This document shows, piece by piece, positions 42,674 to 51,840 of a DNA stretch of 64,000 bases. The notes below the pieces were generated by a model. It was not told the origin of the DNA, did no database searches, and saw only the letters and a list, made by a program, of their open reading frames with translations. This DNA is from Pseudomonas sivasensis. Lineage in GTDB: Bacteria > Pseudomonadota > Gammaproteobacteria > Pseudomonadales > Pseudomonadaceae. A program made the position numbers and the translations under genes. Where the stretch lies: assembly GCF_013778505.1 (NCBI RefSeq), contig NZ_JAAOWU010000024.1, positions 1 through 64,000 on the forward strand, written 5' to 3'. Each line of letters starts with the position of its first letter. Position 1 is the stretch's first letter.

Positions 42674-43423
42674 ATGGCGATGTTCGATATCGTTGAAATC
42701 CTGCAGAACAACTGGACGTTGTTCCTCATCGGTCAATACCCCCACGGCCCATTGGGTGGCCTGGCGAGCACTCTGATCCTGGCCGCGCTGGCATTGCTGT
42801 TGGCGTTCCCGTTCGGCTTGCTACTGGCGCTGGCGCGGGTATCGCCGTGGAAAGGTTTGTACTGGGTCGCCACGGTGTGGGTCTACGTGCTGCGCGGTAT
42901 TCCGTTGCTGATGGTGATCTTTTGGACGTACTTCCTGGTGCCGTTGCTGATCGGCCATAACATCACCGGCTTCATGACCATGCTCTGCACCCTGGTGATC
43001 TACCAGAGCGCCTACCTGTGCGAAATCATTCGCGGCGGCATCCAGGCCTTGCCGAGTGGGCAATACGAAGCGTCCCGCGCCCTTGGCCTGGGCTACGTGC
43101 GCACCACGCTCTGGGTGATCCTGCCCCAGGCACTGTACAACGCGTTGCCGAGCCTGATCAGCCAGTTCATCTCGATCATCAAGGAGACCTCACTGGGCTA
43201 CGTGATCAACGTGCAGGAGGTGACGTTTGCCGCCAACCAAGTCAACAACCAACTGCTGACCAAGCCGTTCCAGGTGTTTTTCATCCTGGCGATCATCTAC
43301 TACCTGCTGTGTTTCGGCCTGACCCGCCTGGCCGGTTATGTGGAACAGCGCATTGCGCGCAAGCGCCTGGGCGACGGAGGGCAAACCCTGCCTGGCCAAC
43401 CGTTGCTGGCCACCGATAATTGA
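42674..43423 (+). CDS. Amino-acid ABC transporter permease (second subunit)
   Basis: 249 residues, GltK/HisM type: VLRGIPLLMVIFWTYFLVP, ASRALGLGYVRTTLWVILPQALYNALPSL. Its ATG directly follows the stop of the first permease, so the two are coupled and form a heterodimer. The EAA loops of the two subunits are very similar, suggesting an old duplication. Confidence 0.93.
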   Translation: MAMFDIVEILQNNWTLFLIGQYPHGPLGGLASTLILAALALLLAFPFGLLLALARVSPWKGLYWVATVWVYVLRGIPLLMVIFWTYFLVPLLIGHNITGFMTMLCTLVIYQSAYLCEIIRGGIQALPSGQYEASRALGLGYVRTTLWVILPQALYNALPSLISQFISIIKETSLGYVINVQEVTFAANQVNNQLLTKPFQVFFILAIIYYLLCFGLTRLAGYVEQRIARKRLGDGGQTLPGQPLLATDN

Positions 43424-43437
43424 AGAGGGCTGCGCTC

Positions 43438-44175
43438 ATGCATCCAATGATCATGTTTTCGAAAATCAATAAATGGTACGGCGAGTACCAGGCGCTCACT
43501 GACATCACGGCCGAAGTGCAACCCGGCGAAGTGGTGGTGCTGTGCGGCCCTTCGGGGTCGGGCAAATCCACCTTGATTCGCACGGTCAATCGCTTGGAAG
43601 ACATCCAGGCCGGCCAGATCCTGTTCGACGGCCAGGACGTTCACGGCACCGACGCGCAGATCAACCGCCTGCGTAGCCGCGTGGGGTTTGTGTTCCAGAG
43701 CTTCAACCTGTTCCCGCACCTGTCGGTGCTGGAAAACATCACCCTGGCCCCCAACAAACTGCGCAACCTCAAGGGCGCGGCGGCCAAGCAAAAAGCCATG
43801 GAGCTGCTCGACCGTGTCGGCCTGGCCCACAAGGCCGGTGCTTACCCGGCGCAGCTGTCCGGCGGGCAACAGCAACGCGTGGCAATCGCCCGCGCACTGG
43901 CGATGGAGCCGCCGGTGATGCTATTCGACGAGCCCACCAGTGCCCTCGACCCGGAAATGGTCGGCGAAGTGCTGAGCGTGATGAAGGGCTTGGCCAAGGA
44001 CGGCATGACCATGATGTGCGTGACCCACGAGATGAATTTCGCCCGCGAAGTGGCCGACACCATCTGGTTTATGGATGCGGGGCAGATTCTGGAAAAGAGC
44101 AGCCCCGAGGCCTTCTTCACCCAGCCCTCGCACCCGCGAGCGCAACGTTTCATCGCCGACCTGCGGGCCCATTGA
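43438..44175 (+). CDS. Amino-acid ABC transporter ATPase (GlnQ/GltL-like)
   Basis: 245 residues. Walker A GPSGSGKSTLIRTVN, signature LSGGQQQRVAIARALAM, Walker B VMLFDEPTSALDPEM and MMCVTHEMNFAREVAD. I use the ATG after GAGGG at nine bases; a TTG at 43420 would overlap the preceding stop and is possible. It energises the two permeases upstream. Confidence 0.94.
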   Translation: MHPMIMFSKINKWYGEYQALTDITAEVQPGEVVVLCGPSGSGKSTLIRTVNRLEDIQAGQILFDGQDVHGTDAQINRLRSRVGFVFQSFNLFPHLSVLENITLAPNKLRNLKGAAAKQKAMELLDRVGLAHKAGAYPAQLSGGQQQRVAIARALAMEPPVMLFDEPTSALDPEMVGEVLSVMKGLAKDGMTMMCVTHEMNFAREVADTIWFMDAGQILEKSSPEAFFTQPSHPRAQRFIADLRAH

Positions 44176-44233
44176 GCTGCGGCGGTTTTGCTCCCTCTGC
44201 CATTTTGCTGGTCCAACTTTCTGGAGATTTCCC

Positions 44234-45067
44234 ATGGGTATGAAGCATCTGTTTACTGCGCTGGCGTTGGGGCCACTGGCAATCGCGGTCGCACAGGCCG
44301 ACCAACTGAGCGACATCATGGCCAAGCAATCCTTGAGCTGTGGGGTGTACGCCGACGTCCCGCCATTTTCCGCACCGGACCCGAAAACCCGCGAGCTGGT
44401 CGGCATGGACGTCGACCTCTGCAAAGCCCTGGCCAAGACACTCGGCGTAGCCCTGGAACTCAAGCCACTGTCGGTTGAAGCGCGTATTCCTGAAGTGAAA
44501 ATGGGCCGTGTCGATGTGATCTTCGCCAACCTGGCCTACACCAAGACCCGCGCCGACCAGATCCAGTTCAGCGACCCTTACTACATCGCCAAGGAAACCC
44601 TGGTGGTGCGCGCGGCGAATGCCGACCAGCCGAAAAGCTTCTTCAAGGACAAGCGCATCAGCTCCACCAAGGGCTCGACCTCCGAACAGTCGATCCGCCT
44701 TGCCGGCGCCACCCCGGTGACCTTCCAGGACACTGGCTCGGCCTACATGGCCCTGCAACAGAACAAGGTCGTGGGCCTGGTGACCAACACCATGACCGCC
44801 CTCAAGCTGGTCAATCAGGCCAAGGCCGGTGGTGTGGAACTGGCGATTGCCAAAGAACCCATGGCCCTGGAGCCGATTGGTGCCGGTATGCGCCGCGACG
44901 AGCCCGCGTTTTTGGCCAAGGTCAATGAGTCGCTGATGGCGATGGAAAAGGCCGGGGAGATCGACGCGATCTGGGAGCGCTGGATCGGTCCGAACACCGA
45001 GTACAAGATGGTGCGCGAGGACAAGGTCCAGCCTTTGAGCGCGTTGAAGTTCGAGCCGTTGCCTTAA
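44234..45067 (+). CDS. Periplasmic amino-acid-binding protein
   Basis: 277 residues with signal peptide MGMKHLFTALALGPLAIAVAQA. SBP_bac_3 motifs: SCGVYADVPPFSAPDP, ELVGMDVDLCKALAKTLG, RVDVIFANLAYTKTRADQIQFSDPYY. CTGGAGA precedes the ATG. The last gene of the Nac-type SDR/ABC operon, followed 14 bases later by a strong terminator. Ligand class is polar amino acids; the exact ligand could be glutamate, pyroglutamate or a related compound. Confidence 0.93.
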   Translation: MGMKHLFTALALGPLAIAVAQADQLSDIMAKQSLSCGVYADVPPFSAPDPKTRELVGMDVDLCKALAKTLGVALELKPLSVEARIPEVKMGRVDVIFANLAYTKTRADQIQFSDPYYIAKETLVVRAANADQPKSFFKDKRISSTKGSTSEQSIRLAGATPVTFQDTGSAYMALQQNKVVGLVTNTMTALKLVNQAKAGGVELAIAKEPMALEPIGAGMRRDEPAFLAKVNESLMAMEKAGEIDAIWERWIGPNTEYKMVREDKVQPLSALKFEPLP

Positions 45068-45081
45068 GGGTAATCGGTCAC

Positions 45082-45120
45082 AAAAAAGCCCGCCGTGTGT
45101 GATGCACGGCGGGCTTTTTT
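45082..45120. terminator. Bidirectional intrinsic terminator
   Basis: AAAAAAGCCCGCCGTG and CACGGCGGGCTTTTTT form a 16-bp perfect stem with a 7-base loop. It closes the ABC operon on the plus strand and the DUF1835 gene on the minus strand; the T tract overlaps that gene's stop codon. Confidence 0.93.
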
Positions 45121-46327
45121 ACTGCGTGCTCCAGACAGGGTTCAGATCCTCATCAATCATCCAGTGCGGCTGGCCAGGTGTGATACGCACGCCGCCGACC
45201 CAGCGCTCATGCGTTGCATGGTCGGGCCAATGGGCTCGGCCATGGAGCACGTCCTGCCCCAAGGGGGTCAGCGCCAACATGCGTTGCGGCCATGGTTTTT
45301 GTGGGTCTGTCTCGGTCAGCAACGGCTTGTCGCCATCGATCAATGGCCGCAACAGCACCTGAAACATCATGTCCCCCATGGACGGCAGCGGGTCGCGCTT
45401 GGCCATCAATTCGGCGAACACGCGACCGAACGGCAACGGCCCAGCTTCGGCGAGGTAGGTGAGGGACAGGCGTTCGGTCAGCGACAGACCATCGTGTGTT
45501 CCCGGCAATTCCTGCAACTGGCGCAACAGCGCCGGGGCAAGCAAGGGCAGGGCGGGGTGTTTGCCGTGGGCCAACGCTGCCCATGCGATGGGAGAACTGT
45601 CGCAATAGGCTGCCCAGGCGCGTTTGGCCAGTTGCACGGCCTCGTCACCGATCAGTCTGCGCTGCGGCCAGAGCCAGGCGAGCACGTCCGGCGCCAGTTG
45701 GCCGATGCCGATAAAGCGCTCGACGCCGGGAATGCGGTCCACCTCGATCAGCTCCAGTTTGCCCGGTGCTTGTTCAAGACCGGCCAAGGCGCGGATCAGG
45801 AACAACTGGTCATAGGCATCTGCCTCGCACCACAACACGCTGTGTTCGGCGCTGGCCAGGGTTTCGAGGTGGTTGTATTCATCGTCGACACGGCGCGCTG
45901 CATCCGTCTCATTGATGGCAAAGGCTTGGCTGATAAAGGCACTGCGCATCGCACGAAATGCCGGGCTGGGCAGATCACGCACCGGTCCCATGCACAGCGG
46001 GTCGCTGAGCATGTGGAACCGGCCCTTGAACCCCGCCACCTGCAGGCTATGGGCGATGTCATTGCCGCAGCGCCAGTGGGTGGTGCGCGCTTCATCGCTG
46101 GCTGCAAAGTCGGGATGGCGAGCGGCGAAGTCAATGGCGTCGATATGGGCCTTGAGCTTGGGCCAACTGCTGAAACCCAGTTGTTTGGCCACCTGCCATT
46201 GGGCCTGTGACAGTGTGGCAGCCGGGTCTTGGCTTTTCAGGTGCCGCAACAGTTCCTTGGCGCGCTTGCGCTGCTGCTCAAGGTTGAGACGGCCATCGGT
46301 GTTGGAAGATAGGGGGCGTTGGGACAT
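45119..46327 (-). CDS. DUF1835 domain protein
   Basis: 402 residues. An N-terminal helical region (about 10-60, LEQQRKRAKELLRHLKSQDP, QVAKQLGFSSWPKLKAHI) of a type found fused to many unrelated domains is followed by DUF1835 (GNDIAHSLQVAGFKGRFHML, SDPLCMGPVRDLPS). No enzymatic residues can be named. Cytoplasmic. The ATG follows AGGAG at seven bases. It stands alone, sharing its terminator with the convergent ABC operon. Confidence 0.8.
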   Translation of the reverse strand: MSQRPLSSNTDGRLNLEQQRKRAKELLRHLKSQDPAATLSQAQWQVAKQLGFSSWPKLKAHIDAIDFAARHPDFAASDEARTTHWRCGNDIAHSLQVAGFKGRFHMLSDPLCMGPVRDLPSPAFRAMRSAFISQAFAINETDAARRVDDEYNHLETLASAEHSVLWCEADAYDQLFLIRALAGLEQAPGKLELIEVDRIPGVERFIGIGQLAPDVLAWLWPQRRLIGDEAVQLAKRAWAAYCDSSPIAWAALAHGKHPALPLLAPALLRQLQELPGTHDGLSLTERLSLTYLAEAGPLPFGRVFAELMAKRDPLPSMGDMMFQVLLRPLIDGDKPLLTETDPQKPWPQRMLALTPLGQDVLHGRAHWPDHATHERWVGGVRITPGQPHWMIDEDLNPVWSTQ

Positions 46328-46596
46328 ACGATCTCCTTGCACAGACCTTTTCCGCTTTAAGGTTGGGAGTCGTAGAAATGAGGTGAAGCTTGAGTGTCTT
46401 GGGCGCAGCCCTTTCCGCGGAAGGTGGCGTAGAGAGCGCCAGGCGGGAAATATAGGCAGTGTGGCGCTCGATTGCAAATCAGGCATGCGCCCCCGATAGG
46501 GTTTAAGAATCGTCTTAAAGTCATGCGCTCCCGCTGACGGTTACCGTGTGCACCGTTGAATGATCGACGTTGCTGCCCAACTGTCAGGTTTACCCT

Positions 46597-47100
46597 ATGT
46601 CCACTAAAACGCTCCGCTTCTTGATTGCCGATGCTGACCTTCAGCAGCGGATCAGGATTGAGAAGATGCTCAACCTGATGGGCTATCACCGCATCGCGCC
46701 CTTGAGCTCGTTCGATGAGTTGCGGGTGCTGACGCGTTCGGGAGGCGTGGCATTCGACCTGTTGATCATCAACAGCGCATTGGTGAGTTCGCCGCAGGAG
46801 AACCTGATGGAGTACTGCCACGCCAACCCGTTGATTCGTCACACGCTGATTTACGATGGGCAATGCACACCGCATGTGCTGGTAGCGGGCAATCAGCCGA
46901 CCTTGCACCTCTCAGTGCCGCACTTGCCGGACTTTATCGCGCTGCAGCATTGCATGGGGATCGTCGATCCTGCCCCTCGCATACGCGTGGGTAAGCGGCC
47001 GACCTTGCGCGTTGCTGACAGCCCCAATCCAGCATCGGCGCGCTTCCAGGGTGACCCGGCCTTGGTGGCGTGCGCAGTGGGGCTGTCGCCCAGGCGTTGA
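46597..47100 (+). CDS. Receiver-like protein with Asn at the phosphorylation site
   Basis: 167 residues. FLIADADLQQRIRIEKMLNLMGY looks like the start of a CheY-type receiver, with the acidic pair Asp12/Asp14. At the position of the phospho-acceptor the text reads FDLLIINSALV, that is Asn59 instead of Asp, so it should not be phosphorylated normally. There is no DNA-binding or enzymatic output domain, only a ~45-residue basic, Pro-rich end. Possibly a protein-interaction adaptor. It converges on the aldo/keto reductase gene with a 12-bp gap. Confidence 0.65.
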   Translation: MSTKTLRFLIADADLQQRIRIEKMLNLMGYHRIAPLSSFDELRVLTRSGGVAFDLLIINSALVSSPQENLMEYCHANPLIRHTLIYDGQCTPHVLVAGNQPTLHLSVPHLPDFIALQHCMGIVDPAPRIRVGKRPTLRVADSPNPASARFQGDPALVACAVGLSPRR

Positions 47101-47112
47101 GGGGGTCAGGGG

Positions 47113-48189
47113 TTACTTGTCTTTGCGTGCATCCATGGTTTTCTGATGCTCGGCCAGGAACGGCTGCTCCGCCGGATCAAAGCGATCAATGCCGGCCGTA
47201 AAACGATGCCAGTACGGATACAACGGTTGGCGCCGTGTCACCGCTTCGATACGCGAGGACTGTTCGTCGGTGAGTTTCAGTTCGGTGGCCGCGAGGTTGT
47301 CGCGCAGATGCGCTTCAGTGCGGGCGCCGACGATCAGCGAGGTAATCCCCGGACGATCCTTGAGCCACGCCAGGCAGGTACGCGCCACCGACACGCCGTG
47401 TTCATCACCCACGGTGGCGAGGGTTTCGATGATGTCCAGCGCACGCTCCTGGTCATGGACGTAGGGTTCCGGCCAGTCGCTGCCCTGGCGGGTATTGGCC
47501 GGCGGTTTTTGCCCACGGCGCGTGGAGCCGGTTAGCAGGCCTTCGCCCATTGGCCCCCACACCAGGGTGCCGACGTTCTGATCCAGGGCCAACGGTAGCA
47601 ACTCGTACTCGGCCTCGCGGGATTCCGGGGTGTAGTAGATCTGTTGGGTGATCGGCTTGAGCATGCCGTGCAGTTCGGCCTTGCCCAGGGTTTTCATCAT
47701 CTGCCAGGCGGTGAAGTTGCTGGTGCCGAAGTAACGGATTTTCCCCGAGCCCACCAACAGCCGCAGGGCTTCGAGGGTTTCCTCGATGGGCGTCATGCCG
47801 TCCCAGTTGTGCAATTGGTAGAGATCGATGTGGTCGGTACCGAGGCGCTTCAAGCTGGCTTCGCAGGCGCGAATCAGGTGGTAGCGCGAGGAGCCGGAGT
47901 TGTTCGGGTTGCTGTCTACCGGGCTGCGGCCCTTGGTGGCCAGCAGGATATCGTTGCGTTTGTCACCCAGGGCCTTGCCGACCACTTCTTCGGCCAGACC
48001 GTGGGAATAGAGGTCGGCGGTGTCGACCATATTGACCCCGGCATCGAATGCGATATCGAACATGCGCTTGGCTTGGGGCACGTCCACCGATCCGCATTTT
48101 TCAAACTCGGCGCGACCGCCAAAGGGCACGGTGCCGAGGATGATTTCGGATACCAGCAGGCCCGAATGGCCCAGTTGTCGGTATTGCAT
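47113..48189 (-). CDS. Aldo/keto reductase
   Basis: 358 residues, NADPH-dependent (beta/alpha)8 enzyme of the YajO/YghZ-like group. The catalytic tetrad is visible as DTADLYSHG (Asp, Tyr), LLATKGRSP (Lys) and LYQLHNWDG (His). The phosphate-binding end is TSLIVGARTEAHLRDN. It is a single gene, convergent with the receiver-like gene and divergent from fetA. Substrate unknown. Confidence 0.92.
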   Translation of the reverse strand: MQYRQLGHSGLLVSEIILGTVPFGGRAEFEKCGSVDVPQAKRMFDIAFDAGVNMVDTADLYSHGLAEEVVGKALGDKRNDILLATKGRSPVDSNPNNSGSSRYHLIRACEASLKRLGTDHIDLYQLHNWDGMTPIEETLEALRLLVGSGKIRYFGTSNFTAWQMMKTLGKAELHGMLKPITQQIYYTPESREAEYELLPLALDQNVGTLVWGPMGEGLLTGSTRRGQKPPANTRQGSDWPEPYVHDQERALDIIETLATVGDEHGVSVARTCLAWLKDRPGITSLIVGARTEAHLRDNLAATELKLTDEQSSRIEAVTRRQPLYPYWHRFTAGIDRFDPAEQPFLAEHQKTMDARKDK

Positions 48190-48321
48190 GTCGTCTCCTA
48201 CTTAACGTTGAACCTGAGTTTCTGAACAACGTGGGTGGCGATAGTTTGGATTTTTTCATGAAAACTTCCTGCGCCTGCTTCACCATTGCGCCCAACAGGT
48301 TTTAAGAGGAATACCGCGTCC

Positions 48322-48999
48322 ATGAGCGCCCTGATAGAAACCCGCGCCCTCACGCGTATCGACGAGCGTCGCCAGGTGGCTTTGCTGCAACCCACGGATT
48401 TCACCTTGAAGCGCGCCGACCGTGTCTCCATCACCGGCTCATCGGGCTCTGGAAAAAGCGTCTTCCTGCGTGCGCTGGCTTTGCTCGATACGCCGAGTTC
48501 CGGGCAAGTGCTGTGGAATAACCAGCCGATCGTCAACGCGCAGATCCCCCATTACCGCAGCCATATCAGCTACCTGTCTCAACGCCCGGCGTTGCTCGAA
48601 GGCACGGTGGAGGACAACCTCAGGTTCCCGTTCAGTCTCAAGACGCTCCACCAACGCCGCTTTGACCAGGACGTGGTGACGACCTTGTTGGGGCATGCCG
48701 GCAAGGCGGCGGATTTTTTGACCAAGAACGCGTTGGACCTGTCGGGCGGTGAGTCCCAGGTGGTCTCGCTGATCCGCACACTGCAACTGAACCCCGAAGT
48801 GCTGTTGCTCGACGAGCCAACCGCCGCCCTCGACCCTGCGTCATCCCGTGACGTGGAAGCGCTGATCGACGCCTGGTTCGCCGGTAACAAGTCCCGCGCC
48901 TATATCTGGGTATCCCACGATCTGGATCAGGCACAGCGCATGAGTGACATCCACTTGCACATGAGTGCCGGTGTCCTCAGCGGAGCGGCCCAACCATGA
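48322..48999 (+). CDS. fetA: ABC transporter ATPase, FetA/YbbL-like
   Basis: 225 residues, a short ATPase without extra domains: Walker A TGSSGSGKSVFLRAL, an unusual signature LSGGESQVVSLIRTL, Walker B VLLLDEPTAALDP and WVSHDLDQ. Size, signature and the adjacent FetB-type permease identify it as FetA (YbbL), part of an iron export system that improves resistance to peroxide stress in E. coli. AGAGGA precedes the ATG at 11 bases. It overlaps fetB by four bases. Confidence 0.88.
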   Translation: MSALIETRALTRIDERRQVALLQPTDFTLKRADRVSITGSSGSGKSVFLRALALLDTPSSGQVLWNNQPIVNAQIPHYRSHISYLSQRPALLEGTVEDNLRFPFSLKTLHQRRFDQDVVTTLLGHAGKAADFLTKNALDLSGGESQVVSLIRTLQLNPEVLLLDEPTAALDPASSRDVEALIDAWFAGNKSRAYIWVSHDLDQAQRMSDIHLHMSAGVLSGAAQP

Positions 49000-49787
49000 A
49001 TTATCAAAACCTCACTGCCCTGGACATGGGCATTGCCGCGTCGCTGATCCTGGTCAACGGCGCGCTGTCGTTGCTGCTGCGCCTGGGCCTTGGACGCCAG
49101 TTGTTATGGGCGGCGGTGCGCACCGTGGTGCAACTGCTGGCCATCGGTTACCTGCTGGGCTGGGTGTTTGAATTCGCCTATTGGTACGTGGTGCTGCCGC
49201 TGATGTGCGCCATGACCCTGATCGCCGGGCTTTCGGCGGCGGGACGTGGGCGGCGTACGTATCGGGGGCAGCGGGTCGACAGCATTCTGTCGGTGTGGGG
49301 CAGTTCGTGGCTGGTGACGGCGGTGGGCTTGTTTGCGGTGATCCGCATTCACCCATGGTACGAGCCGCAATACGCGATCCCGATCCTTGGCATGATCCTC
49401 GGCAACACCTTGACCGGCGTGTCCTTAGGGATTGAGCGCATGACCCAGGAACTTACCTCGGGCCGCAACACCATCGAAATGATCCTGGCCCTCGGCGGCT
49501 CACGCTGGGAAGCCGCCCAGGAAGCCATTCGCCAGGCCGTGCGCGCCGGGATGATCCCCACGCTGAACCAGATGACCGTGGTCGGCATCGTCAGTCTGCC
49601 CGGCATGATGACCGGCCAAGTGCTGGCCGGAGAGAGCCCTGTGGACGCGGTGCGGTATCAAATCGTGATCATGTTCTTGATCGCCGCGTCATCGGCGTTG
49701 GGCACGGTAGGGGCGGTGTTGCTTACCTATCGGCGGTTGTTTTCGGTGAGCCACCGCTTTTTGCGCGAGCGACTGGAAGAGCGCTGA
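48996..49787 (+). CDS. fetB: ABC transporter permease, FetB/YbbM-like
   Basis: 263 residues, about seven membrane segments, UPF0014/FetB family: RTVVQLLAIGYLLGWVF, ILGMILGNTLTGVSLGIERM, ALGGSRWEAAQEAIRQAVRAGMIPTLNQM and GIVSLPGMMTGQVLAG are highly conserved. Forms the iron efflux pump with FetA. A REP half-element follows the stop. Confidence 0.92.
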   Translation: MNYQNLTALDMGIAASLILVNGALSLLLRLGLGRQLLWAAVRTVVQLLAIGYLLGWVFEFAYWYVVLPLMCAMTLIAGLSAAGRGRRTYRGQRVDSILSVWGSSWLVTAVGLFAVIRIHPWYEPQYAIPILGMILGNTLTGVSLGIERMTQELTSGRNTIEMILALGGSRWEAAQEAIRQAVRAGMIPTLNQMTVVGIVSLPGMMTGQVLAGESPVDAVRYQIVIMFLIAASSALGTVGAVLLTYRRLFSVSHRFLRERLEER

Positions 49788-49800
49788 CAAACCAGCCCCT

Positions 49801-49816
49801 GTGGGAGCCAGCTTGC
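49801..49816. repeat. REP half-element
   Basis: GTGGGAGCCAGCTTGC is a variant REP core (a different subtype from the GTGGGAGGGGGCTTGC elements). It is alone in the 77-bp convergent gap between fetB and the idonate dehydrogenase gene, with no inverted partner. Confidence 0.65.
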
Positions 49817-49864
49817 CGGCGATGGCGGTCGATCAGGCAACCTCAGGTTATCTGGCCCACCGCT

Positions 49865-50917
49865 TCAATCCACCTCCGCCACACCAAAGTCGAGCACCAC
49901 CTTCATCGCCTGGGTCTTGTCCGCTGCCAGTTCAAACGCCTGCACGGCTTGCTCGTACGGCACCGTATGGGAGATCACCGGCCGTACATCAATGACCTGG
50001 CGATTGAGCAAGTCCACCGCCTGGGCAAACTCACTGTGGAAGCGGAAGGTGCCGCGCAGGTCGATCTCGCGGCTGACCAGCAGGTTCAGCGGCAGCGACA
50101 CTTCACCGCCCAACCCGACAGTGACCAGCACGCCGCGCGGGGCGATGCAGTCCAGGCCGTTACGCAGGGCTTGGGCACTGCCGGAGACTTCGAACATCAC
50201 CTCGAAGTAACCCTTCTCGGCGGTGTAGCGTTTGAGTGCATCGATGCCGTCGGCGATGTTATGGGTGCGCGTGGCGCCCATTTTTTCCGCGCAGGCCAGT
50301 GCGCTGGTGGACAGGTCCACAGCGACGATTTCAGCGGCACCGGCGGCGCGCAGGCTGCCGATCAGCAGGTTGCCGATGGGGCCGCAACCGGTCACCAGTA
50401 CGCGCTTGCCGAACACCGCGCCGGCCCGTTGGATCGCATGCAACCCGACCGACAACGGCTCGGCCAGCGCACCTTCGGCGAGGCTGACGTGATCGGCCAG
50501 CACATGTGCCTGATGCGTCTCGATCACCAGGCTCTGGCGAAACGCGCCCTGGATATGCGGAAAGGGCATCGCGCTGCCGTAAAAGCGCATGTTCAGGCAA
50601 TGGTTGGGCAGGCCTTGATGGCAATAGCGGCAAGCGCCGCACGGGCGTGACGGCGATACGGCAATGCGCTGGCCGACCTTGAACTGGCCGGCGTCCGAGC
50701 CCACGGCGTCGATCACTGCCGATACTTCATGGCCGAGCACCATCGGCTCGCGCAGGCGCACAGTGCCGAAGCCGCCGTGCTGGTAATAGTGCAAGTCCGA
50801 GCCGCAGATACCGCCGCGGGCGATGCGTACACGCAGTTGCTCGGGCCCCAGAGCAGGGGGTTCGTCCTGGGGGCTCACCCGCAGGTCTTTTGAGGCGTGG
50901 CAGACAATGGCGTGCAT
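49865..50917 (-). CDS. idnD: L-idonate 5-dehydrogenase (zinc alcohol dehydrogenase family)
   Basis: 350 residues. Catalytic zinc region GICGSDLHYYQHGGFG and GHEVSAVIDAVG; structural zinc cysteines CGACRYCHQGLPNHC; NAD-binding GCGPIGNLLIGSLRAAG. The DLHYYQHGGFGTVR segment is typical of L-idonate 5-dehydrogenase, which turns L-idonate into 5-ketogluconate. It is 14 bases downstream of the gluconate 5-dehydrogenase gene, so together they would run L-idonate to D-gluconate. No transporter or kinase gene accompanies them here. Confidence 0.88.
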   Translation of the reverse strand: MHAIVCHASKDLRVSPQDEPPALGPEQLRVRIARGGICGSDLHYYQHGGFGTVRLREPMVLGHEVSAVIDAVGSDAGQFKVGQRIAVSPSRPCGACRYCHQGLPNHCLNMRFYGSAMPFPHIQGAFRQSLVIETHQAHVLADHVSLAEGALAEPLSVGLHAIQRAGAVFGKRVLVTGCGPIGNLLIGSLRAAGAAEIVAVDLSTSALACAEKMGATRTHNIADGIDALKRYTAEKGYFEVMFEVSGSAQALRNGLDCIAPRGVLVTVGLGGEVSLPLNLLVSREIDLRGTFRFHSEFAQAVDLLNRQVIDVRPVISHTVPYEQAVQAFELAADKTQAMKVVLDFGVAEVD

Positions 50918-50931
50918 AAGGTTCTCCAGGG

Positions 50932-51705
50932 TTACAGCGACGCGGTGATGCCACCGTCGACATACAGGATATGACCGTTGACGAAACTTGCGGCATCGCT
51001 GGCCAGAAACACCGCTGCACCGGCCAACTCGGCGACGTCGCCCCAGCGGCGGCTCGGTGTGCGCTGCACCAGCCAGTCGCTGAATTCGGGGTTGGCCACC
51101 AGGTTGGCGTTCAACTCGGTCTTGAAGTAACCGGGGCCGATACCGTTGACCGTCAGCCCGTGCGGGCCCCAGTCGATGGCCATGCCCTTGGTCAACATCT
51201 TCAACGCGCCTTTACTCGCCGCATACGGCGCGATGCCCGGGCGGCCCAATTCACTTTGCACCGAACAGATATTGATGATGCGCCCCCGTTTGCGCGGAAT
51301 CATCGCCCGCGCCACGGCCTGACCCACCAGGAAGGCGCTGTCGAGGTTGGTGCTGATCAGTTCGCGCCAGTGCTGCTCGCTGTAGTCTTCCAGCGGCCCA
51401 CGGCGTTGCATACCGGCGTTGTTCACCAGGATGTCCAAGGGGCCGAAGCGTTCCTCGATTGTTGCCACCCCGTCCTGGATTGCTGCGCTGTCGGTCACGT
51501 CGAAGGCCTGGGTGTGCACCTCCAGGCCTTCGAGGGTCAGCAGGGCGGCGGCGTCACGCAATGTGCTGCGGTTACGCCCGTTGAGCACCACCCGTGCGCC
51601 CGCTTGGGCCAGGCCACGGGCGATGGCCAGGCCGATACCGGCACTGGAACCGGTGACCAGCGCCAGCCGGCCGTCGAGGCGAAAGGTGTCTAGAACGCTT
51701 TGCAT
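50932..51705 (-). CDS. idnO: Gluconate 5-dehydrogenase (SDR family)
   Basis: 257 residues: TGSSAGIGLAIARGLAQ, NNAGMQRRGPLED, catalytic ICSVQSELGRPGIAPYAASKG. The MQRRGPLEDY and SVQSELGRPGIAPYAASKGA stretches are typical of IdnO/Gno enzymes that reduce 5-ketogluconate to gluconate. I use the ATG ten bases after GGAG (51705); another ATG two codons upstream is closer to it. A very long upstream frame reading through the divergent LysR gene is not real. First gene of a two-gene leftward operon. Confidence 0.9.
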   Translation of the reverse strand: MQSVLDTFRLDGRLALVTGSSAGIGLAIARGLAQAGARVVLNGRNRSTLRDAAALLTLEGLEVHTQAFDVTDSAAIQDGVATIEERFGPLDILVNNAGMQRRGPLEDYSEQHWRELISTNLDSAFLVGQAVARAMIPRKRGRIINICSVQSELGRPGIAPYAASKGALKMLTKGMAIDWGPHGLTVNGIGPGYFKTELNANLVANPEFSDWLVQRTPSRRWGDVAELAGAAVFLASDAASFVNGHILYVDGGITASL

Positions 51706-51840
51706 GGGCATATTTCTCCGCGCGCGCTTGTGATAATCAAAACGCTGTCTGATGGGCTTAACTTCACCTCGGTGTAGGGCGCAGGTCCAATGTTCATTTA
51801 TGATCGGCTGATCAATATCCGTGATAACCAGGAGGGCTGG

